From VAZQ01 sp036557705 (lineage in GTDB: Bacteria; Pseudomonadota; Alphaproteobacteria; Rhizobiales; Xanthobacteraceae), in contig DATBHB010000190.1 of assembly GCA_036557705.1 (NCBI GenBank), forward strand, positions 1 through 64,000: 64,000 nucleotides of DNA, written 5' to 3'. The position numbers and the translations under genes were made by a program. Within the stretch, counting starts at the first letter, position 1. The number at the start of each line of letters is the position of its first letter. Shown here piece after piece: positions 16,435 through 25,272 of this stretch. The notes under the pieces were generated by a model. It was not told the DNA's origin, made no database searches, and saw only the letters and a list, made by a program, of their open reading frames with translations.

Positions 16435-17589
16435 TCAGCCCGCGACCGCCGATCGCAGCGCCTGATCGAGATCGGCGAGCAAATCCTCGGGATCTTCAAG
16501 CCCCGCCGAGAGCCGCAGCAGGTCGGGAGGGCAAGGCGAGCCGGCGCCCTCGACCGAAGCGCGATGCTCGATCAGGCTCTCGACCCCGCCGAGGGAGGTT
16601 GCCCGCTTCCACAATTCGACCCGCGCGGCGGCGGCGATGGCGGCGCCCTCGCCGCCGCTTACACGGATCGACAGCATGGCGCCAAAGCCGCTCATCTGCC
16701 GCAGCGCGACCGCGTGTCCCGGATGGGTCGGAAGCCCGGGATAGAGCACCTCGGCGACCGCCGGATGGCCGTCGAGGCGCTCAGCGAGCCACATCGCGCT
16801 CGCCGCCTGGGTCTTGACCCGCACGTCGAGCGTGCGCAGCCCGCGCCCAAGGAGCCATGCGTCGAACGGCCCGAGAATTGCGCCGTGCTGCACGCGCAGC
16901 GCCTTGATGCATTCCCAGGCGCTGTTTGCGACCGTCGTCGCCAGGGCCCCGGCAATCACATCGGAATGGCCGTTGAGATATTTCGAGGCCGAATGCATCA
17001 CGATGTCGGCGCCGAGCAGCAGCGGCTGGGCAAGTACCGGCGTCGCGACGGTCGAGTCGACCGCAAGCAGTGCGCCGGCCGCGTGTGCGATCTCGGCAAT
17101 CGCTGCGATGTCGCTGATGGTCCAGAGCGGATTTCCGGGCGTCTCGACGTAGACGAGGGCAGCGCCCGGCTTGGCTGCCGCACGCACCGCAGCAAGATCG
17201 CTCGTGTCGACGAACTCGACCCGATACCCGAACCGCACCGCCTCGACCATGAGCCAGCGGCGAAACGCCCAATACATCACCTGTGAGGCGATGATCCGCG
17301 AGCCCGGCGGCTGCGCGAGAACGACCGTGAGGGCTGCCGCCATGCCGGAGGCGAACAGGAGAGCTTCCTCCGCGCCTTCGAGCGCCGCAAGGACGGCTTC
17401 GGTTGCCCGCACCGTGGCATTGTCGGGGCGGCCATAGGCATAGCCGGCGCGGTATTGATTATCCGGATCGCGGATGAACGTCGTTGACACGTGGAGCGGC
17501 GGCACCACGGCGCGGGTCAACGGGTCGATTGTCCCGAGCGCCTGCGCCGCAATCGTGCGTGGCTTCCAATGCAGCGGCGATTGGCTCAT
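16435..17589 (-). CDS. Cystathionine gamma-synthase-family PLP enzyme
   Basis: A 384-residue Cys/Met-metabolism PLP-dependent enzyme. The internal-aldimine lysine is in MHSASKYLNGHSDV, the cofactor Asp is in AVDSTVATPVLAQPL, the family start is PPLHVSTTFIR, and YGRPDNATVRATE and ALLFASGMAA bind phosphate. It could act as cystathionine gamma-synthase/beta-lyase or O-acetylhomoserine sulfhydrylase; these cannot be told apart by eye. The start at 17589 has a GGAGGG ribosome site. A longer frame upstream overlaps divergent genes and is rejected. Divergent from the twin-transmembrane gene. Confidence 0.88.
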   Translation of the reverse strand: MSQSPLHWKPRTIAAQALGTIDPLTRAVVPPLHVSTTFIRDPDNQYRAGYAYGRPDNATVRATEAVLAALEGAEEALLFASGMAAALTVVLAQPPGSRIIASQVMYWAFRRWLMVEAVRFGYRVEFVDTSDLAAVRAAAKPGAALVYVETPGNPLWTISDIAAIAEIAHAAGALLAVDSTVATPVLAQPLLLGADIVMHSASKYLNGHSDVIAGALATTVANSAWECIKALRVQHGAILGPFDAWLLGRGLRTLDVRVKTQAASAMWLAERLDGHPAVAEVLYPGLPTHPGHAVALRQMSGFGAMLSIRVSGGEGAAIAAAARVELWKRATSLGGVESLIEHRASVEGAGSPCPPDLLRLSAGLEDPEDLLADLDQALRSAVAG

Positions 17590-17676
17590 TAGACCCTCCA
17601 GGCCGGCGCCTTCCATCAGAGGCAGGACCGGGGAGTTTATGGCCTCAACGGCCGCTGCGTGGTAAGAGAATCGCAC

Positions 17677-17871
17677 ATGACCGATGTGATGGTTTACGCC
17701 GTAGTTCCGATCGCGATCATTGCGGTTGCGGTTGTGCTTGCTTTCGGTCTCGCCAATATGATGCGGGGCGGCTCTCCCTATAGATCGCAGAAACTGATGC
17801 GCCTGCGGGTGTTGCTCCAATTCGTGGCGATCGTCATCATCATGCTGACGATCTGGGCGATGGGGCGGTGA
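17677..17871 (+). CDS. Twin transmembrane helix small protein (HIG1-like)
   Basis: A 64-residue membrane protein with two helices (about 5-24 and 43-60) joined by a basic loop, NMMRGGSPYRSQKLMRLRV. This matches the alphaproteobacterial small proteins related to the HIG1 domain of respiratory-chain assembly factors. The ATG at 17677 is preferred over an in-frame start at 17659 because it gives the family-like N-terminus. It lies 24 bases before the adenosyltransferase gene, an arrangement often seen in rhizobia, so the two form an operon. Confidence 0.85.
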   Translation: MTDVMVYAVVPIAIIAVAVVLAFGLANMMRGGSPYRSQKLMRLRVLLQFVAIVIIMLTIWAMGR

Positions 17872-17895
17872 GCCGTCGCGGGTCGTGGAGGCATC

Positions 17896-18477
17896 ATGGT
17901 TGTCCTCAACAAGATTTACACGCGCACCGGTGACGACGGCACGACTGCGCTCGGCACCGGCGAGCGGCGCAAGAAATACGATCGGCGCATCGCGGCCTAC
18001 GGCACGGTTGACGAGGTCAATGCAGCGATCGGAGTAGCGCGCCTCCACGCTGCGGAGGACAGCAACATCGACCCCGCACTGGCGCGCATTCAGAACGACC
18101 TGTTCGATGTCGGAGCCGATCTTTGCCTGCCGTCGGAGCACGGCAAGGGACCGGGGGGCGCCCGGCTCGCCGTGACCGCCGGCCAGGTCAAATGGCTGGA
18201 AGAAGAAATCGATCGCCTCAATACCGAACTGGCGCCGCTTCGATCATTCATCCTCCCGGGCGGAGGCCCGGCAGCGGCCTATCTGCATCTCGCCCGCACC
18301 GTGTGCCGGCGCGCGGAACGGCTGATCGTCGAGCTCAAAGATCAGCCGGGCGAGATCGTCACCCCGCAGGCGCTGCAATATGTCAACCGGCTATCCGATT
18401 ATCTCTTCGTGGCGGCCCGTTTCATGAACCACAAGGGCGCGTCCGATGTTCTCTGGGCGCCCGGGAAGAACCGGTAG
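17896..18477 (+). CDS. PduO-type ATP:cob(I)alamin adenosyltransferase
   Basis: A 193-residue enzyme that transfers the adenosyl group of ATP to cob(I)alamin to make coenzyme B12. The ATP-binding N-terminus IYTRTGDDGTTALGTGERRKK, the YGTVDEVNAAIG helix, and the RAERLIVEL / YVNRLSDYLFVAARF segments are PduO-family signatures. No cobalamin biosynthesis genes adjoin it, but the window does encode a protein with a B12-binding-like domain (46587-48473). The stop is followed immediately by a GTAGCCCGG repeat. Confidence 0.93.
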   Translation: MVVLNKIYTRTGDDGTTALGTGERRKKYDRRIAAYGTVDEVNAAIGVARLHAAEDSNIDPALARIQNDLFDVGADLCLPSEHGKGPGGARLAVTAGQVKWLEEEIDRLNTELAPLRSFILPGGGPAAAYLHLARTVCRRAERLIVELKDQPGEIVTPQALQYVNRLSDYLFVAARFMNHKGASDVLWAPGKNR

Positions 18478-18479
18478 GC

Positions 18480-18628
18480 CGTAGCCCGGATTTGCGCTTG
18501 CCCGTACGCCCGTGTTCGAGCCGCTATCGGGCAAGCGCAAATCCGGGGTCGCACCAGGGGCTCCCGGATTGCGCGATGTCCGAGGAAGTGCGCGGGTTAG
18601 GCGAGGCCGATCGCGCAATCCGGGCTAT
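18480..18628. repeat. GTAGCCCGGAT palindromic repeat (copy 2)
   Basis: Left arm GTAGCCCGGATTTGCGCTTGCCCG with inverted CGGGCAAGCGCAAATCCGGG forms one long hairpin. GGATTGCGCGAT...ATCGCGCAATCCGGGCTA forms a second. Same family as 15104-15237. It lies between convergent genes. Confidence 0.8.
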
Positions 18629-18638
18629 AGATTTCGCG

Positions 18639-19553
18639 CTATTTCTTCCCGCCGAGCGCCCGGTAGGCCGCGTCGATATTGGTCGGCATCCGGTCCTGGC
18701 TGCCCCAGCTGGCGTATTCGGGCATTTTCACTTCCTTCTGGATTTCATCGAGCGACTTGCCCTGTTTCATCGCGTTGCCGACACGTTCCAGAAGCAGCGC
18801 GTAATATTTTTCACCCTTCTCGAAAATCTCAGGTCCTCCGGGTGTGCCATGCCCCGGAACCACGTGCTCGGGGTTAAGCGCCTTGAGCATTTTTCCGGCC
18901 GCCAGGATGTCCGGAATAGTAACGAAGGGACGCAGAATATTGATCTGGTTGTTCACGAAGGCCGAAGCCGAGAACACTACGCGCTCGTTCGGCAGCCAGA
19001 TTGCGCTGTCCGATTCGCTGTGCACGCCTTTGAGGTACATCAGCTGGAAGGTCTTGCCGCCGAGGTTGATCGTCATTTTGTCGTGGTATTCGATGTTCGG
19101 CGGAATGAACCGATAGCCTTCGAGTGCGGCTTTCATGTCGGGCGATGTCGCGGCAAGCCGCGTTATGCGATCCGGCGCGGCGCGGTTGGCGTTAACCATC
19201 GACTCGCCGCCACCGGCCGCCGCGACCACGAGCGCCGGCGGCGAGAAGACGTAGTGGCCGGTAGTGTGATCGGCATGCGGCTCGGTGTCGATGACGAGCC
19301 GAACCGGCATCGAGGTAAGCTTCTTCACCGTCGCCATGATGTCGCGCGACTCGATCGGGTTCTGCCCGGTATCGATCACCACGACGCCTTCCTGGGTGAG
19401 AATAATCCCACTGTTGGAGTCGAAGCCCTTGCCGGTATGAACATAGACGCCGTCGGCGAGCTTCTGAACGCGCGGGCCGAGATCCTGGGACAGAGCCGAG
19501 CCGGCGAACGCCACTGCGCCGACGATGGCGAGCATTGCTGTATTTGTTCTCAT
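18639..19553 (-). CDS. Exported metallo-beta-lactamase-fold protein with altered metal site
   Basis: A 304-residue protein with a signal peptide (MRTNTAMLAIVGAVAFAGSA) and an MBL fold. The canonical HxHxDH motif is EPHADH here: the first histidine is Glu. The usual GD after the third ligand is replaced (VVFSASAF). A histidine remains in GVHSESDS and PGHGTPGG is present. It may bind one metal or be non-catalytic; the family is related to quinoprotein-relay-type hydrolases. A GAGGGAGGAA ribosome site precedes the start. It follows the next MBL gene by 17 bases, so the two are an operon. Confidence 0.82.
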   Translation of the reverse strand: MRTNTAMLAIVGAVAFAGSALSQDLGPRVQKLADGVYVHTGKGFDSNSGIILTQEGVVVIDTGQNPIESRDIMATVKKLTSMPVRLVIDTEPHADHTTGHYVFSPPALVVAAAGGGESMVNANRAAPDRITRLAATSPDMKAALEGYRFIPPNIEYHDKMTINLGGKTFQLMYLKGVHSESDSAIWLPNERVVFSASAFVNNQINILRPFVTIPDILAAGKMLKALNPEHVVPGHGTPGGPEIFEKGEKYYALLLERVGNAMKQGKSLDEIQKEVKMPEYASWGSQDRMPTNIDAAYRALGGKK

Positions 19554-19570
19554 GACTGAGTTTCCTCCCT

Positions 19571-20695
19571 CTATTTCGCCTCGTAGGTTTTGGCAAAGCC
19601 GTTACGGGTGTTCGTCACCGTGAAGGTTCCGTCCGCCTGCGCCGTCACCTTGATCCAATGCGCCGGTCCGTTGTGCGCCGGCGGCTCCGGCCGGTTGGGT
19701 CCGGGCGGCGGATTATTGATCGGCTCAATCGGCATCGCGGCCGGCTGATCGTCGAGCAGATTGGCGATGAACATTCCCGGCACCGTATATTCCTGGCCGC
19801 TGAGCTGCGAGAAGTGCATCTGCCAGAGGTCCTCGAGGCCGGGCGAGGTATGCACCACCCACATGGTGTCGGGCTCGCCGCCCTTGCGCGTGCCGTTGTT
19901 CATGATCGCGACTCGCGGGCGGGTGGCGTGGATCATGACCTCGGAGTTGGAAGTGTCCTGGCCGTGGTGCAGCCCGAGAAACAGATCGACGGTGCCGATC
20001 CGATTGTCCGGGCACATCAGCTGGAATTCCTTGTTCTTGGTCAGGTCGCCGAGATGGACCGCGCGGAATTTACCGAATGTCACGACGACACCGATCGAGG
20101 CCTGATCCTCCGCATTGTTGCGGCCGTCCTTGAAAATGGCGCAATACGGGTTGGGCGCGCCGGCGCCGGAGAGCGGGTTCTTGATGGTCTCGCCCGCCGA
20201 AGCCACCACCTGCACGTCGACGCCGGCGAGGCCGATCGCGTCACCGGGCTTTACGACGCTGTGCTTCGCATTCGCATAAAGCTGCGGGTAGACCTTGGCC
20301 AGGAATTCATCGGCCGCGGGCGCCGGCTGCGTGTTGGGCCCGTGATCGATGAAATGCCGGATGCGAATCTGCTTGGCGAGTTCCGCGAGCCCGCCGTAAT
20401 GATCGCCGTGCCAGTGGGTGATGATGAGATTATCGATCTGGAGGAGACGCGCGTCCTTGATCGCCTCCATGATGCGCCCGGCATCGCGCACCGCAGCGGC
20501 GGGCGCCACATTGCCGGTGTCGATGAGGAGCGATTCGCCCGAGGGCGCAACGAACAGCGTCGCGTTTCCGCCCTCGACGTCGATTACGTAGATATCGAGC
20601 GCGCTGCGCGCCTGGGCGAGCGCCTCGTCCTCGCCCGCCGGGGCGAGCAGCGCCGCAACAGCGACGGCCGCCGCGATCACGAGCTTGCCGATCAT
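19571..20695 (-). CDS. Exported ComEC-like metallo-beta-lactamase hydrolase
   Basis: A 374-residue protein with a signal peptide (MIGKLVIAAAVAVAALLAPA) and an intact MBL site: ITHWHGDHYGG, then the HLGD and LGLHHGQDTSN ligands. Spacing and the IYVIDVEGGNATLFVAPSGE start resemble the hydrolase domain of ComEC-related proteins. A C-terminal proline-rich linker leads to a short beta-type tail. The substrate is unknown. The start at 20695 has GGGGAGGAA upstream; the longer frame is rejected. First gene of a two-MBL operon, divergent from the secreted peptide at 20879. Confidence 0.85.
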   Translation of the reverse strand: MIGKLVIAAAVAVAALLAPAGEDEALAQARSALDIYVIDVEGGNATLFVAPSGESLLIDTGNVAPAAAVRDAGRIMEAIKDARLLQIDNLIITHWHGDHYGGLAELAKQIRIRHFIDHGPNTQPAPAADEFLAKVYPQLYANAKHSVVKPGDAIGLAGVDVQVVASAGETIKNPLSGAGAPNPYCAIFKDGRNNAEDQASIGVVVTFGKFRAVHLGDLTKNKEFQLMCPDNRIGTVDLFLGLHHGQDTSNSEVMIHATRPRVAIMNNGTRKGGEPDTMWVVHTSPGLEDLWQMHFSQLSGQEYTVPGMFIANLLDDQPAAMPIEPINNPPPGPNRPEPPAHNGPAHWIKVTAQADGTFTVTNTRNGFAKTYEAK

Positions 20696-20878
20696 CGCGT
20701 TCCTCCCCTTACGATCGGTCGCAGCGTAGCCCGACTTTCCGCACCAAATCAATGACGCGGCCGCCTGGCCACGGGATGCCATCGGACAGAACATTGCCGC
20801 AAACCCTGGTAGCATACGAGCCGGGGCCAGCAGTTCCCGATCGCCGGCTCAGGCTTCGCGGCGGGAGGAGGTTTGATC

Positions 20879-21154
20879 ATGCAAACAGAGGCGCGCTCGT
20901 CCGTGGTCATCAATTTGTCGATCTCGCGTCTTGCCGCCAAAATCCTGGTGGCCGCCGCGGCAGTGGGCATCGCCACGCAAGCGATGGCCCAATATTACAA
21001 TCCGCGCGCGCTCAATCCGCAGCCGTTGCCGCCCGGCATTTACGCTCCCAGCCATCCCCATCCGGCGATCGCGTGCCGGCGAGTCTGCACGCAGACGCGC
21101 AATCTCGGCCCGGCGACCGCGCCGCAATGCATCCGCTGGCGAACGATTTGCTAA
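20879..21154 (+). CDS. Small secreted proline-rich protein of unknown function
   Basis: A 91-residue product with an N-terminal export signal (basic start, hydrophobic AAKILVAAAAVGIATQAMA, cleavage after AMA). The mature part holds YYNPRALNPQPLPPGIY and three cysteines. A GGGAGGAGG ribosome site precedes the ATG at 20879. It ends 10 bases before the next MBL gene. The NPQPLPPG motif recurs in small exported rhizobial proteins. Function unknown. Confidence 0.6.
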   Translation: MQTEARSSVVINLSISRLAAKILVAAAAVGIATQAMAQYYNPRALNPQPLPPGIYAPSHPHPAIACRRVCTQTRNLGPATAPQCIRWRTIC

Positions 21155-21164
21155 GGGGATGGCC

Positions 21165-22103
21165 ATGACCCGGATGGATGATCGGATCAACCGTCGGACC
21201 GCCCTGGTGCAGTTGACGGCGGCAACAATATTCGCGGCCAGCGCCGCGAAGGCGCAGCGGCCCGATCCGTCGCTGGCGCAGATCAAGACCACCGACCTCG
21301 GCCGCAAGACCTACATGCTCGAAGGCCAGGGTGGAAACATTCTCATCGTAGTCGGCGACGATGGCATCATCATGGTGGATGCCGAACTCGCGCCGCTCCA
21401 TGACAAGATCAGGGCCGCGATCACTGACAACTCGACTCTTCCTATCAAATATCTCGTCGATACTCATTTCCATCGCGAGCAGACTGGCGGCAATGCGCCG
21501 TTCCATCGCGACGGCGCCGTCATTGTGGCGCAGGACAATGTCCGAGTGCGCTTGCTTGCCGGCACCACCAATGGCGTCAACTACAACAAGAGTCCACCGG
21601 CGCACTCGGATGCGATCCCGACCGAGACCTATGTGGGCGGGACCAAGACCGTGCAAGTCCGGGGTCGCGAGGCGCTGCTCACCCACGCCACCAATGCGCA
21701 TACCGATGGGGACAGCTGGATTTATCTTGCGGATGCCAACGTCATCTTCACGGGTGATCTTTTCTACAATAACGTCAGCTATCCGATGATCGACTACGCC
21801 AACGGCGGCGACATCCGCGGCATGGTCCGGGCCAACGACGCGTTTCTCAGGCTGGCGAATCCCGAGACCAAGATCGCCTCAAGCCGCGGCGCTGCAGTGG
21901 CCGGGAAGGCGGAGGTCGCCGCGTTCCGGGACATGCTGGCGACCGCACGCGACCGCATGGCCGGCTTGGTCGGCAAGGGCATGACTGAGGAGGAGGTGCT
22001 GGCAGCCAAGCCGTTTGCTGATCTCGATGCCACATGGGCCCGCAGCGAGCGGGATTCAATCAACTTCATCCGAAACGCCTACAACTCGTTCAAACGGTCC
22101 TGA
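21165..22103 (+). CDS. Exported metallo-beta-lactamase-fold protein with altered HxHxDH motif
   Basis: A 312-residue protein with a twin-arginine-like N-terminus (DDRINRRTALVQLTAATIFAASAAKA) and an MBL fold. The first metal motif reads THFHREQTGG, keeping both histidines but replacing the Asp-His pair with Glu-Gln. Later ligands (NAHTDGDS and FTGDLFYNN) are intact. A mononuclear site or changed chemistry is likely. Clearly related to the MBL protein at 18639-19553 but on the opposite strand. The start at 21165 has AAGGGG upstream; an ATG at 21159 is possible. Confidence 0.8.
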   Translation: MTRMDDRINRRTALVQLTAATIFAASAAKAQRPDPSLAQIKTTDLGRKTYMLEGQGGNILIVVGDDGIIMVDAELAPLHDKIRAAITDNSTLPIKYLVDTHFHREQTGGNAPFHRDGAVIVAQDNVRVRLLAGTTNGVNYNKSPPAHSDAIPTETYVGGTKTVQVRGREALLTHATNAHTDGDSWIYLADANVIFTGDLFYNNVSYPMIDYANGGDIRGMVRANDAFLRLANPETKIASSRGAAVAGKAEVAAFRDMLATARDRMAGLVGKGMTEEEVLAAKPFADLDATWARSERDSINFIRNAYNSFKRS

Positions 22104-22164
22104 GAGGGAGTTGCAAACGCGGCGTCTGCCGAGAGAGCGGCGGGTTTGAACCCCATCCCTACGG

Positions 22165-22330
22165 GTCCCCCGATTTGTAGGCTGCCTCGGGTGAGAGTCC
22201 TCTGGCCGACCCGTGATAAAGCTGCTTGAGTCCGATTTGGGCGAGGTCTAACCTGCACAGGACAGCGGACCGGTGAACTCGGGCGCCGCTACGGAAGTCG
22301 GGTTTCTCGGCGTTCACGAAAACCGCTCGC
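22165..22330 (+). ncRNA. Possible group II intron 5'-domain remnant (structured RNA)
   Basis: The intergenic stretch contains nested helices: CGGGT (22188-22192) with ACCCG (22209-22213), enclosing GAG-AGTC-CTC; and GTGAAC (22273-22278) with GTTCAC (22312-22317), enclosing GCCG/CGGC. The order GTGAGAGTCC...AGGTCTAACCTG...GTGAACTCGGGCGCCGCTACGG resembles the 5' part of bacterial group II introns as remembered. No maturase gene follows, so this would be a fragment. An unrelated structured leader of the iorA gene is the alternative. Confidence 0.35.
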
Positions 22331-22381
22331 CGGCTGGCATGGCGGCCGCGGCTTATTGTTCGCAATTTGGGAGGAAGCGAT

Positions 22382-22837
22382 ATGGCGATTACAATCGTCG
22401 TCAATGGGATTCCGCACACGGTGGACGTGGAGCCTGACACGCCGTTGCTGTGGGTGCTTCGCGACTCCCTCAAACTCACCGGTACCAAATACGGATGCGG
22501 CATCGCGCAGTGCGGCGCCTGCACGGTGTTGATGGACGGACAAGCCATCCGCTCGTGCAGCTACCCGATTGCTTCGGTTGCCGGCAAGAGCATCACCACC
22601 ATCGAGGGGCTCTCGGCGGACGGGACGCATCCGGTGCAATTGGCCTGGATCGAGTTCGACGTCCCCCAGTGCGGATATTGCCAATCCGGGCAGATCCTGG
22701 CGGCAGTCGCGCTCCTCAAGGACAAGCCAAAGCCCACTGATGCCGAAATCAACAACGCAATGACCAATATCTGCCGCTGCGGCACTTATCCGCGTATCCG
22801 GGCGGCAATCCATCGGGCGTCGGAGCTGCAGGCTTGA
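22382..22837 (+). CDS. iorA: Molybdenum hydroxylase [2Fe-2S] small subunit (isoquinoline 1-oxidoreductase alpha type)
   Basis: A 151-residue electron-transfer subunit with two [2Fe-2S] sites. The plant-ferredoxin-like site uses CGIAQCGACTV plus a later Cys (RSCSYP). The C-terminal four-helix site uses CGYCQSGQ and NICRCGTYPRI. It passes electrons from the molybdopterin subunits encoded next. A GGGAGGA ribosome site lies before the ATG at 22382. It starts the three-gene operon with spacings of 16 bases to each following gene. The symbol denotes family; the substrate is unproven. Confidence 0.88.
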   Translation: MAITIVVNGIPHTVDVEPDTPLLWVLRDSLKLTGTKYGCGIAQCGACTVLMDGQAIRSCSYPIASVAGKSITTIEGLSADGTHPVQLAWIEFDVPQCGYCQSGQILAAVALLKDKPKPTDAEINNAMTNICRCGTYPRIRAAIHRASELQA

Positions 22838-22853
22838 GTCCGGGAGAGCGACG

Positions 22854-25256
22854 ATGAGCACGACAACCCGACGGTCCTCAAAACAAAAAATAAATCGCCG
22901 CGATTTTCTTGCCTCCGCGACTGCGGTCGGCGGCGCCATGGTGCTCGGTTTCTACCTGCCGCCGGCGAGCGCGCAGGCCGCGCCGGTTGCCGGCGAGCCG
23001 TGGTATCGCGACGCCATGGTGCCGGAGATCAATGCCTGGCTCACCATCGCGCCGGATGACACCGTGACCATCCGCGTCGCCCAGACCGAGATGGGAACCG
23101 GCGTGTTGACGTCCTGCCCGATGATGGTTGCGGAAGAGCTTCAATGCGACTGGAGCAAGGTGCGCGCCGAATATGCCTCGCCGCAGCGTGACGTGGTGGA
23201 GAAGGCTCCGGCCTGGACCATGCCGGTCCCCGGCGGCGGAGACCCCAGGGTGCGTGACGGGGGCGGGCTGCCGGTTTCCTCAACCACCTTGGCCGGCGTC
23301 TATCGCCGCTTCGATACCAATTCCAGCGGATCGGTCCGCGAGAGCCGTTACTATTTGCAAATGGCGGGCGCGGAGGCGCGGGAGCGCCTGCTGCTCGCGG
23401 CGGCGAAAATGTGGAAGGTGCCGCGGTCCGAGCTGATCGCGAAAGACAGCATCGTGACTCACGCCGCAAGCGGGCGGCGGATCAATTACGGCGCGCTCGC
23501 GGCCGCTGCCGCAAAGCTCACGCTCTCCGATCCCGGTAAGATCAAGATCAAAGGGCCGGACCAGTTCACGCTGATCGGGACCGAGCAGAAGAACCGCGAT
23601 ATCCCCCTCAAAGTCACCGGTAAGGCAGTCTACGGCATCGATATCAATCTGCCCGGCATGCTCTATGCGGCCGTTAAAGCCTGTCCGGTATTCGGCGGCA
23701 AGCTCAAGAGCTACGATTTCGGCGCGATCAAGGATCGCCCCGGCATTCATTCCGCGGTCGTAATTGAAGGCAAGCCTGCGAGAGCGAATGCCAACTACGG
23801 CACCAGCGGCAGGGAATACCGATACGAAGCGGTGGCGGTCGTGGCCGACAGCTGGTGGCGGGCGAAGACCGCGCTTGAGCGCATGCCGATCGAGTGGGAT
23901 TTCGGGCCGAACCACTACCGCAATTCAGGCGAACTGCTGACGGCCTATTCGGCTTCGCTCGACAAGGTGGGCGCGATCGTTCTCGAAGAGGGCGGCAGCT
24001 ACGCCGCAGCCAGGAGCAAGGCCGCCAAAGTGGTCGAGGCGACCTACACCTTGCCATACCTCGCCCATGCCCGGATGGAGCCGGGCAATGCCACCGCGAT
24101 GGTGACTCCCGATCGGATCGACATATGGACCGGCGATCAGTCGCCGCAGTTCGGGCTATTGCGGGCCGCGGATGAGGCGAACGTCAAGCCGGACAAGGTA
24201 TTCATTCACACCACCTTCCTCGGCGGCGGCTACGGCGGCGGCGGCGGCTCCGACCAGATTCGCCAGGCCGTTGCCATTGCCAAGACGCTCAATGGCAGGC
24301 CGGTCAAGGTTCTCTGGACTCGCGAAGAGGATCTGCGGCTCGGCGAAAAATATCGCCCGATGGGTGTCGCCCGGTTCGAAGCCGCGCTCGATGCGGACGG
24401 ATGGCCTCTCGCCATCAACATGCACACCACAAGCGATCCTTACGATCGCAGGCTCGTCCCTGCCGGCACTCACAAGAATCCGGTGCATGAGCAAGCGGTC
24501 GTGTGCCTGCATGAGCTGCCGTATTTCATTCCCACCCGCTACTACGAAGTCCACGAGCTCAACACCCACATTCCGGTAGGCTTCCGGCGCTCGGTAGGGT
24601 GGGGCGTGAATGCGTTCTATCGCGAAAGCTTCATCGGCGAGATGGCGCACGCGGCCGGCCGCGACCCCTACGAGTACCGTCGCGAACTCCTCGCGCGCAA
24701 TCCCGATTTCAAGCACCGCGAGGATTGGATCAAGGCACTCGACACCGCAGCCAAAATGTCGGGATGGGGCACGCCATTGCCCGAGGGCTGGGCGCGCGGC
24801 ATTGCGATCGAAGATCGCAACAGACCGACGCCGACCGCGATCTCGCTCTGCGCCCAGGTGGTCACCGTATCGGTGAGCCGGGCCGGGCTCGTGCGGCTTG
24901 AGCGCGTCGATTGCGTGTTCGACCAGGGCTTCTCCCTGGTCAATCCCCTTTCGGTCCGCAAACAAATCGAGGGCCAGATCGCCTGGGCCTTGAGCGATGC
25001 GATGTGGCAGAAAATCAGCATCAAGGACGGGCGCACCGTCGAGGGCAATTTCGATGAGTATCAGATTGCCCGCATGGCGGATTATCCGCCGCAGGTGAAT
25101 ATCCAATTCCTCAAGACCGACAACAAATGGATCGCCGGCGTCGGCGAAGAAGCATGCCCGCAGATTGCGCCCGCCATGGCTCAGGCAATCCTGAAGATTA
25201 CCGGAAAGCGCATCCACTCGCTTCCGTTCGGCAACCAGGATCTCAGCTGGGCTTAG
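22854..25256 (+). CDS. iorB: Molybdopterin-binding large subunit, xanthine dehydrogenase family (IorB type), copy 1
   Basis: An 800-residue catalytic subunit with a Tat-type signal (NRRDFLASATAVGGAMVLGF), which predicts folded export to the periplasm or membrane. Molybdopterin-contacting GGGYGGGGGSDQIRQA and the catalytic Glu motif WIAGVGEEACPQIAPA near the C-terminus are present. This is the aldehyde/isoquinoline oxidoreductase beta-subunit architecture. Substrates of the family include N-heterocycles and aldehydes; which applies here cannot be read. A near-identical paralogue follows at 25273. Confidence 0.88.
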   Translation: MSTTTRRSSKQKINRRDFLASATAVGGAMVLGFYLPPASAQAAPVAGEPWYRDAMVPEINAWLTIAPDDTVTIRVAQTEMGTGVLTSCPMMVAEELQCDWSKVRAEYASPQRDVVEKAPAWTMPVPGGGDPRVRDGGGLPVSSTTLAGVYRRFDTNSSGSVRESRYYLQMAGAEARERLLLAAAKMWKVPRSELIAKDSIVTHAASGRRINYGALAAAAAKLTLSDPGKIKIKGPDQFTLIGTEQKNRDIPLKVTGKAVYGIDINLPGMLYAAVKACPVFGGKLKSYDFGAIKDRPGIHSAVVIEGKPARANANYGTSGREYRYEAVAVVADSWWRAKTALERMPIEWDFGPNHYRNSGELLTAYSASLDKVGAIVLEEGGSYAAARSKAAKVVEATYTLPYLAHARMEPGNATAMVTPDRIDIWTGDQSPQFGLLRAADEANVKPDKVFIHTTFLGGGYGGGGGSDQIRQAVAIAKTLNGRPVKVLWTREEDLRLGEKYRPMGVARFEAALDADGWPLAINMHTTSDPYDRRLVPAGTHKNPVHEQAVVCLHELPYFIPTRYYEVHELNTHIPVGFRRSVGWGVNAFYRESFIGEMAHAAGRDPYEYRRELLARNPDFKHREDWIKALDTAAKMSGWGTPLPEGWARGIAIEDRNRPTPTAISLCAQVVTVSVSRAGLVRLERVDCVFDQGFSLVNPLSVRKQIEGQIAWALSDAMWQKISIKDGRTVEGNFDEYQIARMADYPPQVNIQFLKTDNKWIAGVGEEACPQIAPAMAQAILKITGKRIHSLPFGNQDLSWA

Positions 25257-25272
25257 ATCCGGGAGGAAACAA

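Noticed and set aside
16264..16499. N-terminal extension of the amidohydrolase frame through 16499
   Set aside because: The extension is the translation of a palindromic repeat and the true family start MIVDFQHHF is at 16199.
17590..18141. Upstream extension of the cystathionine gamma-synthase-family frame
   Set aside because: It runs antisense over the twin-transmembrane and adenosyltransferase genes; the ribosome site and family start support 17589.
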